Shown: one piece after another, positions 50,900-58,933 of the stretch
Layout of the letters: the number at the start of each line of letters is the position of its first letter
How positions within the stretch are numbered: the stretch's first letter is position 1
Source: Planococcus chinensis
Lineage (GTDB): Bacteria; Bacillota; Bacilli; Bacillales_A; Planococcaceae
Direction of reading: 5' to 3'
DNA length: 64,000 nucleotides
Assembly (NCBI RefSeq): GCF_020071995.1
Contig: NZ_JABWTK010000006.1
Location: 248,001-312,000 of the forward strand
Program-made: the position numbers and the translations under genes
The notes under the pieces: generated by a model
What the model saw: the letters and a program-made list of their open reading frames with translations, nothing else
Databases searched by the model: none
Told to the model about the DNA's origin: nothing

Positions 50900-53391
50900 G
50901 ACTCATTTCTCCCTTGAACATTCATTGCGTACGAATACGTTTGGTATCTTGTCCAACCTGCATCTGTGAGCGTTTCTAAAATCAGTTCGACATCTGTATA
51001 AGCTGGATAAGTTGCTTCAAAAAGTTTCAACTCAGCAATTTGTTCAAACAATCTTCTTTCTGTCGCTTGAAAATCGAAGCGTATTTGGTTTGAAATTCTG
51101 CGGCCTTGCCATTCTAAACTGAGTCTTATTGGTCGACCTCTCATATCAGAAGAAACTGCTTCCGTTTGATAAAGAACAAAACGCGGTGTCATGGTTGTAA
51201 TCAGTTGAAGAGATTGTTGTACCCTGACTTCTACCGCTCGGATGGCTTGTTGTGCTTCTATAATGACAACGGGAACGATCCGTTCTTGAGCAGAAACGCT
51301 TCCGTGCATAAAACGTGATCCGCTTCCTTTTCGAAAACGATTTAACCCTGTAGCAACAAGACACTTATTATTTAAAGGTGAATGTGTTGAAGGCAGCTCT
51401 ATAGCACCAAATTCAATCCCTGGAGAAACATATGGATCATAAATTAGAAATCTCGTATTTCCTTCAACAGCCATTTCTCGTTCTGCCACTACTTTCGTAT
51501 AGACTTCTGCTACTTCATCTACATAGAGATAGCCATGGTCTGCTGTTATAACAATTCGCTTTGCTTCCATTGCCTGTAATGATTTGACTAATCGCTCTAG
51601 CTCCTCTAATGCTTGATTTGTTGCGGAAAAGGCAAGTCGTTCTGTTTCCATTTTATCTCCCGACGCATCGATTACATTGTGATATAAATAAACTACTTCG
51701 AACCCTCGGACGGCTTCACGTCGTTCACTTACTTTCATTGTAACGAAATCATTTACTTTAAATGCTTTTGAAGGAGCAACACGATTTAGAATTTTTTCCC
51801 GATTAATTAATCCTTGTGTAGAATAACCGTCTATTTCAATTACTTTTTGGTTAAAGGTGAGCTCACCTTGTTGCGGCAAAAGACTCGCCATTCCTAATTG
51901 AGTGTAAGTTGGAGCGGAAGCTACCATTGCTTCCGTTGAAACTGCCATGCCAAATTTTTCTTCAAGCCGAGCAGCTAATTCTACTCCTGCTTCATATCGA
52001 AGCGCATCTGAAATGATAACGTACTGCTTCGCTTTTGACTGGAGGCGTGGCAAATGGACATATCGCTGATAGAAATCTAGTTGGTTTGTCAAACTAGGTG
52101 CAGGACCATTCAATAAGTGTGTTGCTTGTTCAGTTCGGTATTGTAGAAATTCATGTTCATACCGGAATCGTTCCAGCTCAAGCAATTGTTCAAAAGGTTC
52201 AAACCCTTGCTTCGTCGCCATGAAATTCAATTGGCGATGCAATTGATCAATGCGATACTCTTGGTCAATATAAGTTTGATATAAATCTGTTAAATTTTCT
52301 GGCTCTATTTTTATTGTTGGTAAACAACGTCGATATTCTTGTATTAAGGAAACGTATGTGTGTAAAAGCGCATATCTCTCTCTGATATCATCAAAAAGTT
52401 GAGCTGAAGTAGTTAACTGCCGAGCCTCAATAAAAGGCAACCAGGTAACAATGCTCTCATCATCACTTGAATCCTCCAGAATTCGTTCAATCAACAAATC
52501 ATCAGCTTTCTTAAAGCTTTGATAAGTCCCTAGGTCGATTCGAGAAAGTTTTGCTAGCTGCTTATCAATTTCGGTTTTTCGTCCCCATTCGTCCGTCCAT
52601 TCCGTCCACTGATTTCGAATTTCTTCTTTTTGTAATAGCTCTTCATAAAGTGCAGCTAATTGATTCGTTCTAGCTGTTTGGTATGACTGAAGTACTTGAA
52701 ATGGGAATACACTATCCCGTAGTACTACACTGGCAATAACGATATCAATTAATTGAGGAAGTAGCTCTTGATCCTTCTGAAAATCATGCTTTAAATACTG
52801 CTCCAATTCTTGTAGTAATGCTTCATCTAAATCGAGGGAAAGTAATTCTCTCGGGAATACTAAGTCATGTTTACTGAGTAATGATTTAATAAAGGAAAGT
52901 GGTGACGGCTCACAGTTAAGAATCGAAGCAATTAACAATTTCACAGATAGAGGTTCATTGTATTGATTCATTAATTTTTCAAGACGATTTTTTCGTTTTG
53001 TGGCCTTGAAAAATTTCGGATATATAGCGATTAATTGGCGCAACTTCATTTCATCTACTTTTAGCTCTTGTGCGAACTCCATAACGTTATCCGTATGAAA
53101 GGTCACAGACATTCCTAAAAGAGAGCTTAGGGCATCGCTCTCTTTTGCTGATAATAAAGAAGGAGAATAGAGCAAAAAAGAAGTCGAGAGTTTCTGCCGT
53201 TCTACTTGCCTCTTCAATTGAAAAATGTTCTTCTCCTCAAGAAATAAAACTTCGCAAATTCCATTCATTGCTTCAGCTAATGCTTCCTTTGACCATTCCC
53301 CATCAGTATCAATCCACGTGACAAGCGCACGTCCTTTATCCGATTTCTCACGCTCGATTAAATTGTGCAGTCGTTGTAATAATTGGTCCAT
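50896..53391 (-). CDS. pglZ: BREX PglZ, alkaline phosphatase-superfamily protein
   Basis: 831 residues from ATG 53391, which follows AGGAGTG; an upstream ATG 11 codons away is rejected. The PglZ domain (about 460-690) has YVIISDALRYEAGVELAARL with the metal-binding Asp, VYLYHNVIDASGDK, and RIVITADHGYLYV, as in type A BREX PglZ. The N-terminal 400 residues are helical and unassigned. PglZ is essential in BREX and is thought to act on phosphate-containing substrates or to assemble with BrxC and PglX. It is joined to brxC by a 67-base gap and to pglX by an ATGA overlap. Confidence 0.93.
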   Translation of the reverse strand: MDQLLQRLHNLIEREKSDKGRALVTWIDTDGEWSKEALAEAMNGICEVLFLEEKNIFQLKRQVERQKLSTSFLLYSPSLLSAKESDALSSLLGMSVTFHTDNVMEFAQELKVDEMKLRQLIAIYPKFFKATKRKNRLEKLMNQYNEPLSVKLLIASILNCEPSPLSFIKSLLSKHDLVFPRELLSLDLDEALLQELEQYLKHDFQKDQELLPQLIDIVIASVVLRDSVFPFQVLQSYQTARTNQLAALYEELLQKEEIRNQWTEWTDEWGRKTEIDKQLAKLSRIDLGTYQSFKKADDLLIERILEDSSDDESIVTWLPFIEARQLTTSAQLFDDIRERYALLHTYVSLIQEYRRCLPTIKIEPENLTDLYQTYIDQEYRIDQLHRQLNFMATKQGFEPFEQLLELERFRYEHEFLQYRTEQATHLLNGPAPSLTNQLDFYQRYVHLPRLQSKAKQYVIISDALRYEAGVELAARLEEKFGMAVSTEAMVASAPTYTQLGMASLLPQQGELTFNQKVIEIDGYSTQGLINREKILNRVAPSKAFKVNDFVTMKVSERREAVRGFEVVYLYHNVIDASGDKMETERLAFSATNQALEELERLVKSLQAMEAKRIVITADHGYLYVDEVAEVYTKVVAEREMAVEGNTRFLIYDPYVSPGIEFGAIELPSTHSPLNNKCLVATGLNRFRKGSGSRFMHGSVSAQERIVPVVIIEAQQAIRAVEVRVQQSLQLITTMTPRFVLYQTEAVSSDMRGRPIRLSLEWQGRRISNQIRFDFQATERRLFEQIAELKLFEATYPAYTDVELILETLTDAGWTRYQTYSYAMNVQGRNES

Positions 53392-53458
53392 AGCATTCAC
53401 TCCTACGTATTCAACGCAAATCATTCATATTTCCTTATTCCAAGACCATTTACAATTT

Positions 53459-56400
53459 TTAATGTTGCCTTAAAATTGTTCCTTGGTTTAGCTTTTTCAA
53501 TAAATCTTCTTTAAGTTGGAGAACAGCAGTTTCAATATCTTCTACTGTTTCCAGTTTATTGCTTTGTTTAAAAAGAGCATTCATTGCTTCTTTTGCATGG
53601 TACGTCACAACTTTTGTTTCAGTATCGTCTTCAATTGTCTTTTGCAACAAACTGTTTAATTCATTCTGGACGTGAGGAAAGACATCATGAATCTTATTTA
53701 GCAAACTATCAAGAACTGCTCGCTCTCTTGCGTTGCTAACTTGTTCTTCTAAATTCTGAAGCACTTCTTTCGCACGTTTGATAACTTCCTTTTCCTCTTC
53801 TGTTTTCACAATTAAATCATTAATTTTTTGTTCACTTTGCCGAATAACAACTATAGCTTGGGCCCGTTCTTTTTCAACCTTCTCTTTCCAGAAAGCTTCT
53901 AATTCATTTCTTAGATTTTGCATTTTAGAAATTTTATTACCCGGAAGCTGGTTTTGATTCATTAATTGTTTAAATTGTTGAGCAGTGCTCTTCATCTGAC
54001 TATTTTCTATAAGAGCACGTTCAATTTCAGATTGGTGAATTTGCTGGAACGCTATAAGCTCTTGATATTCTTTATATTGTTTGCTGGAATAGAATTGTGA
54101 AAGATCATCTAAAATCTCTCCTACCTCTTCAAACTTTTCAGCTCCATATTTATTGAACCATTCAAACTTAGCTTCTTCGCTGGACTGACGCTTATATTCC
54201 GCTATTACTTCCAAAGCGTTTTGCAAATCAGAATTACCAGGTTTAGTTTTCAAAGCTGACATTTTGATTTCAATATCTTTCAGTTTGCTTTCAAAATTAT
54301 TGCCTATTAATTCATTTACTTGCTGCACAAGTGCCTCAACTGTATCTCCTGAAACATCCTCATTGTAATCAAAAGCCCGCCGTATTTTAATTTTAAATAA
54401 ATTTAGTGCTTCTGTATTTAATACAGATACAAGTTCGATTAATATTTTGTTTCGTTCTGATCGCTTATCCATTAATTCAAATAAACGGTCACTCCCATGA
54501 TTTAGAGCTTGTCCTTGGTATTTGAACTTGATTGTTTGGTCACCATATAAGGCAAGCAACACAGCAATGACATCACGTTCTTCCCATCCATAAGGAGCAA
54601 CAGTATAACGTTCAACCATTGCTTCTACGGTAACAACTTCTGTCTTGAGTTTTGCAGAAATAAATGTCGACATATCGTGCCGGGCAGATAGAGAAAAATC
54701 TGTCAACTCGTCCCAATCATTATTAGCTAGCTTTATCCACTGTTCTCGATAAGTTTTAAAGGGCAGAGAATCAACTAAATTCATTTTTGTATATGTTTTT
54801 GTTATTAATGTCTTATAGGCATCTTGCAATCGCCCTTCAATACTGCCTGTCGTTGTTTGCCTTTCATCATTTACAAAAAAATCTGCTACCTTAACTGCTT
54901 CGGTCAGGCGTTCAACTGCTTCTCGCTCATATTCACTAGCTTCTATTTTTTTCTTTTCAACTACTGCGTTATTGTATTCTGCGCCTTGGTTTGCTTTAGC
55001 TGTACGGACATACATATCCCGCTGAATTTTTCTTCTAAATAGTTCATATACAGAATCATAAGATGCATCATGAATACGAATCCGAACTGTCCGTTCATCT
55101 CCTGATACTAGCGCATTATCTCGAGTTTCTACATTAATTCTTAGATACTCTTGCTTTCCTTCTCGGTGATTATTATAGTTTGCTTCAAAACGAGTGGTTC
55201 TTCCTCCTAGTGTTACTTGTCTTGTAGTTAGAGGAATTATTTCGCTAAATAGTTTAGTCTGAATCAACTGTTCAACTGAATTTTCATCAACGGTAATTCG
55301 ACGAATTTCATCATTTGCTTTTCGTTCATCGCTCGTTAAAAACTCGTACATATTATTAATCTTTTTTGAAACAAAAAGGTGCTTCGTGAGCCGCTGAAGC
55401 GATTCTTCTACAGCTTCAGTTGTTCGGCTTAGACTCCCTTGGACATCTGGAATTAGAGCAACTGCGAGATTATCGATTTCTGCTGTAAGTGTCGTATTCT
55501 CGAGTCCGCGTAAAAAGTAAAGAATATGTAGAACTCCTAAATCCATCGCTTGTAATTTTCCTTCTCTTTCTAAGTCTCGTGCTTGTACCATCGTGTTAAC
55601 AATTATCGGATCTAATTGTTGTTCAATCGATGGATAAAACTCTGCAAGGGTAACTAAATTACCAATCATTTCGTTCTTGTCTTGCAAAATTGCTTGCTGT
55701 GCAGCAGCAATGATTGTCCGTTCACCTTGAGAAGTACTTGAACCACCTTCTCCTAAATCACGAATTTTTTCAAAAATCCGTTGAAGCATCGGTATTTCAT
55801 AAGGAACTAGCGGGTACATTGAAACAAATTGATCTTCATCTTTATAACCATTCGGCAGACGTGTAGTTCCTGGTTTAAAAGACAAAGTTGTTTGCAATAA
55901 GTCTCTTTGCTTTCGGTACAGATCTCGCAGTTCTATTTCCGCTTCCGGCGTCTTTTGAAGAAGTCGCTTCTTAATAACTTCATCCGTATTGCTACTAGTT
56001 AAACTAATCCTTGTTTCAAATCGTGCTTGAATTTTTGAGTAATCATCTTCTTGTCCATTTTTCGTTACGTCATTTAAACTTTTTTGTGAAGTTACAACTA
56101 CCCAAACATATCCCAGTCCAATTGAACCTAATCGCTCAACGATGGTCTGAAGCTCTAAAATCAATTTAGAATCGTTTCCAATATACTGACTAATTTCGTC
56201 AATTAGAAAAACTAGACGATACCCCTCATGCTGCGAACGTGCATAATTGGCTATTAAACTTGCGATATCATCAACTGTAAGATCCAACTCACTATTAAAA
56301 AGGATTCTACCGTCTGTATCCGTGTATCCGATTGCCGCTAAGGCTTTATTAACTTTAGAAGCGTTTAATAAGACACGTTCGCGGCTATCTTCCCAAGACT

Positions 56401-56977
56401 TTCCGGCAATCTGTGAGTACTGATTTTTAAACTCTTCATACTTCTTTTCAGCCATCAAAAGATGTTCACCGCGTGCGATTCGAGAATATTTAGAAAGACC
56501 GATCATGACATTAAATTGGTTATATAATATTTCAGCAATTCCTAATTTACTTCCTTGTCTTGTTGAAGACTGAGCCGAAATATTAAATGTTACAGTTTGG
56601 TTATGTATAGTTGAAGCTTTAGTCATTAATTCGATTAACTCTTGATCAGTAGTTTTTTCTTTTAAGAAATCTATGGGAGTTTTTGAGATCTCATTTAATG
56701 TTACTCGCTGGTTATCTAACAAATAACTAATAATTTTCATGTAATGGGATTTACCTGATCCAAAAAAACCAGAAATCCATACAGAGGTATTCTGGCTAGG
56801 TTTTGTGAGTGTATTAATAAAATTCTGATAAAACACTTTTAACTGAGTTTCACCTTCTTCAGTTAAAACAAATTCATCTAGTTCAGTAAAACGAATTTCT
56901 TCACTATGCTGTTCTGCTTGAATGACCGCTTCGATCTTACGGTCGATATTTTTTTTAAATAAATTTTTAATCTGCAT
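53459..56977 (-). CDS. brxC: BREX BrxC, large P-loop ATPase
   Basis: 1172 residues from ATG 56977, which has AAGGAG and proper spacing; the longer frame overlaps brxB and is rejected. The opening MQIKNLFKKNIDRKIEAVIQ and the Walker A GFFGSGKS at 70-77, followed by HYMKIISYLL, are BrxC/PglY signatures. A Walker B lies in YRLVFLIDEISQYIG near residue 255. The C-terminal third is a long coiled coil (about 950-1130). BrxC is an AAA-type ATPase required for both modification and phage exclusion. It starts 13 bases after brxB. Only one copy is present, unlike the two reported for type 5 systems. Confidence 0.94.
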   Translation of the reverse strand: MQIKNLFKKNIDRKIEAVIQAEQHSEEIRFTELDEFVLTEEGETQLKVFYQNFINTLTKPSQNTSVWISGFFGSGKSHYMKIISYLLDNQRVTLNEISKTPIDFLKEKTTDQELIELMTKASTIHNQTVTFNISAQSSTRQGSKLGIAEILYNQFNVMIGLSKYSRIARGEHLLMAEKKYEEFKNQYSQIAGKSWEDSRERVLLNASKVNKALAAIGYTDTDGRILFNSELDLTVDDIASLIANYARSQHEGYRLVFLIDEISQYIGNDSKLILELQTIVERLGSIGLGYVWVVVTSQKSLNDVTKNGQEDDYSKIQARFETRISLTSSNTDEVIKKRLLQKTPEAEIELRDLYRKQRDLLQTTLSFKPGTTRLPNGYKDEDQFVSMYPLVPYEIPMLQRIFEKIRDLGEGGSSTSQGERTIIAAAQQAILQDKNEMIGNLVTLAEFYPSIEQQLDPIIVNTMVQARDLEREGKLQAMDLGVLHILYFLRGLENTTLTAEIDNLAVALIPDVQGSLSRTTEAVEESLQRLTKHLFVSKKINNMYEFLTSDERKANDEIRRITVDENSVEQLIQTKLFSEIIPLTTRQVTLGGRTTRFEANYNNHREGKQEYLRINVETRDNALVSGDERTVRIRIHDASYDSVYELFRRKIQRDMYVRTAKANQGAEYNNAVVEKKKIEASEYEREAVERLTEAVKVADFFVNDERQTTTGSIEGRLQDAYKTLITKTYTKMNLVDSLPFKTYREQWIKLANNDWDELTDFSLSARHDMSTFISAKLKTEVVTVEAMVERYTVAPYGWEERDVIAVLLALYGDQTIKFKYQGQALNHGSDRLFELMDKRSERNKILIELVSVLNTEALNLFKIKIRRAFDYNEDVSGDTVEALVQQVNELIGNNFESKLKDIEIKMSALKTKPGNSDLQNALEVIAEYKRQSSEEAKFEWFNKYGAEKFEEVGEILDDLSQFYSSKQYKEYQELIAFQQIHQSEIERALIENSQMKSTAQQFKQLMNQNQLPGNKISKMQNLRNELEAFWKEKVEKERAQAIVVIRQSEQKINDLIVKTEEEKEVIKRAKEVLQNLEEQVSNARERAVLDSLLNKIHDVFPHVQNELNSLLQKTIEDDTETKVVTYHAKEAMNALFKQSNKLETVEDIETAVLQLKEDLLKKLNQGTILRQH

Positions 56978-56990
56978 GGGTTTATTCTCC

Positions 56991-57545
56991 TTACGCAATA
57001 GTATAAATTTGATACTCATTTTCAGTCATTTCATGTTTACCAAATAAACTTAACTGAGTGCCATTAAATTTCCCAGGATAGAAAACAATAATTGGACGAG
57101 CATTGCCCGAAACGCTTAAACGTTTTAGTAATCCACTTGTATGAAGAAACGGATAAGCGGTTCCTGCCCCTGTCAGAAAGACAATCTCTGCATCTCCAGC
57201 GAGTCTATTAAAGGCATCTACAATAGAGACTCCGTCATCGATAGTAGGTTCAATAGCATCCATTACTGCGTCTAGGCCTTCATCTATTAATAAATCTTCA
57301 ATCGCTTCCAAATCTTCTTCAAATACTGTTTCAAATACGTCATAGAGATTAACCACTGTTAACTGTTGTCTAGCTTGTAATACCAATTCGAGTGTTTCTT
57401 GAATTCCCTTTTTAACACGTTCTTCATCTTTCAAATCATATGTGAAAAGAAAGTATGGGATAATCGTCCGTTGCTGGGATAAAAAATCTTCATCCAGCAA
57501 ACGGCGTTGGAGTGTCTGAAAACGCTCTTGCAAAATCTTGTTCAT
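56991..57545 (-). CDS. brxB: BREX BrxB (DUF1788)
   Basis: 184 residues, the usual size. The C-terminal signature PIIVFYPGKFNGTQLSLFG identifies DUF1788, with FLTGAGTAYPFLHTSGLL before it. The N-terminal 60 residues are helical. ATG 57545 is preceded by AGGAGGAAG. It begins ten bases after brxA and ends 13 bases before brxC, inside the operon. BrxB is required in type 1 BREX; its biochemical role is not settled. Confidence 0.93.
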   Translation of the reverse strand: MNKILQERFQTLQRRLLDEDFLSQQRTIIPYFLFTYDLKDEERVKKGIQETLELVLQARQQLTVVNLYDVFETVFEEDLEAIEDLLIDEGLDAVMDAIEPTIDDGVSIVDAFNRLAGDAEIVFLTGAGTAYPFLHTSGLLKRLSVSGNARPIIVFYPGKFNGTQLSLFGKHEMTENEYQIYTIA

Positions 57546-57555
57546 CTTCTTCCTC

Positions 57556-58137
57556 CTACACTAAAAAGTCATATGGGGGTTTTTTCGCCATAAAAGATAC
57601 TACATCGGGAGAAAGCAATAAAGACTGCAGCCTGTACTTTTTCTCTGTTTTCTTCTCGAGTAATTTGCCACGGTAAAGCATTCTAAAAATTTGAATCCGG
57701 AGGCGAGAAACCGTATCATCCGACCACTGTAACTCATTAAGATGTTGTAGCTGCTTATGCTCGTAAAACTGTAAAAATTCATCTACTACCACTTCATACC
57801 GGTAAGAAGAATATTTTGGAAGAAGCCACTCAAATACAAATTCCTTCGCTAACCGATACGTCTCTAAATAGCTAAATAAAACAAGAAATGCTCGATCATC
57901 TGTACTCCCGGTTCTCAAAAGGTACAAGCCTTCTTTTCCTAGCGCTTCGGCACGTCGGTTAATCATAAGCAATCTTCTTTTTGCTCCTCGAATAGATGAA
58001 TCATTGAAAATGTTTTCCTCAAGGATATAATCATGTAATTTTTTGTGGTTTGGTATATCTTCGAATAATTGGGCATATAACACTAATTCTTCTTCAAACC
58101 ATTGTTCACTTGTTTGGGCTTTATATTTTATCGTCAT
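57556..58137 (-). CDS. brxA: BREX BrxA (DUF1819)
   Basis: 193 residues, all-helical, with the DUF1819 blocks ILEENIFNDSSIRGAKRRL near the N terminus and WSDDTVSRLRIQIFRMLYRG near residue 145. Structures of BrxA show a winged-helix, DNA-binding fold. ATG 58137 has only a weak upstream site (AAGG, 14 bases away). It is the first true BREX gene of the operon, 52 bases after the serine recombinase gene, and is followed by brxB after ten bases. Confidence 0.92.
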   Translation of the reverse strand: MTIKYKAQTSEQWFEEELVLYAQLFEDIPNHKKLHDYILEENIFNDSSIRGAKRRLLMINRRAEALGKEGLYLLRTGSTDDRAFLVLFSYLETYRLAKEFVFEWLLPKYSSYRYEVVVDEFLQFYEHKQLQHLNELQWSDDTVSRLRIQIFRMLYRGKLLEKKTEKKYRLQSLLLSPDVVSFMAKKPPYDFLV

Positions 58138-58189
58138 CTACTATCACGCTACCTTCATTAATCAAAAAGATTGTTAATAAATCTTCCTT

Positions 58190-58747
58190 TTATAACTTCT
58201 TACTTTCCTTCAAGTATTTATAAAGCGTTGTGCGAGAAATTGAAAGTTCATTAGTAATTTCCGTAACGGCTTTATTCGCTGCATACATTCGTTTCGCCTT
58301 TTCAACCACTTCTTGATTAATTGGTTTCCTTCCACCCCTACGCCCTCGTGCTTTAGCTGCTTCGCGACTGATAGTAGTACGTTCTCTTAACAATTGATAT
58401 TCCATCTCTTTAAGAGCTTCCAAAATTATAAAAAAATTTTTTCCTTCAGGCGTATTTGTATCAATATTTAAATCAACTATTCTTAAGCCTATTTGACGTT
58501 GCCTTAAATCCTCTATAACTTTAAATAACTGCTTTGTTGTTTGACCTAAACGGTCCAAACGAGAAATAATCAAGGTGTCATATGAATTCAATGATTGCAA
58601 ACATTTATTAAGTTCCTGTTGGAATTCTCCTGGTTTTACATTTTCTTTAAAAATCGTTTCGCATCCTGCTTCTTTTAGAGTTACTTCCTGAAAGTCTAAA
58701 TTATTATCGGCAATCAATGATTCTCTTGCATACCCTATGCATCTCAA
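58190..58747 (-). CDS. Serine recombinase of the resolvase/invertase family
   Basis: 185 residues from TTG 58747, which lies ten bases after AGGAGG; this start gives the usual resolvase length and puts the nucleophile at Ser10 (MRCIGYARES). The catalytic domain includes IISRLDRLGQTTKQL and NTPEGKNFFIILEALKEMEY with RERT. A short C-terminal helix-turn-helix is AVTEITNELSISRTTLYKYL. The usual RVST motif reads RESL here, but the serine and arginines remain. It stands just upstream of brxA on the same strand. It may be a relic of the element that brought the island, or a switch for it; no paired inverted crossover sites were found. Confidence 0.9.
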   Translation of the reverse strand: MRCIGYARESLIADNNLDFQEVTLKEAGCETIFKENVKPGEFQQELNKCLQSLNSYDTLIISRLDRLGQTTKQLFKVIEDLRQRQIGLRIVDLNIDTNTPEGKNFFIILEALKEMEYQLLRERTTISREAAKARGRRGGRKPINQEVVEKAKRMYAANKAVTEITNELSISRTTLYKYLKESKKL

Positions 58748-58886
58748 GTTCTCATGGCCTCCTGAGTCAGTTATAGTTTTTAATATAAATAATTGATTTA
58801 CGAACAAGATTCTAAACTTAATTATAACTTAAGATAAACTTATTTAAAATAAAAATATTATTATGAAGATTTTCTAGAATTATGGT

Positions 58887-58922
58887 AAAAGAAGCCTCTC
58901 ATTGACCTAAAAGGCTTCTTTT
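58887..58922. terminator. Terminator of the helicase-nuclease gene
   Basis: AAAAGAAGCCT pairs with AGGCTTCTTTT around a 14-base loop, 11 bases after the helicase stop on the minus strand. It separates that gene from the recombinase-BREX operon. Confidence 0.85.
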
Positions 58923-58933
58923 CAAATTAATTA

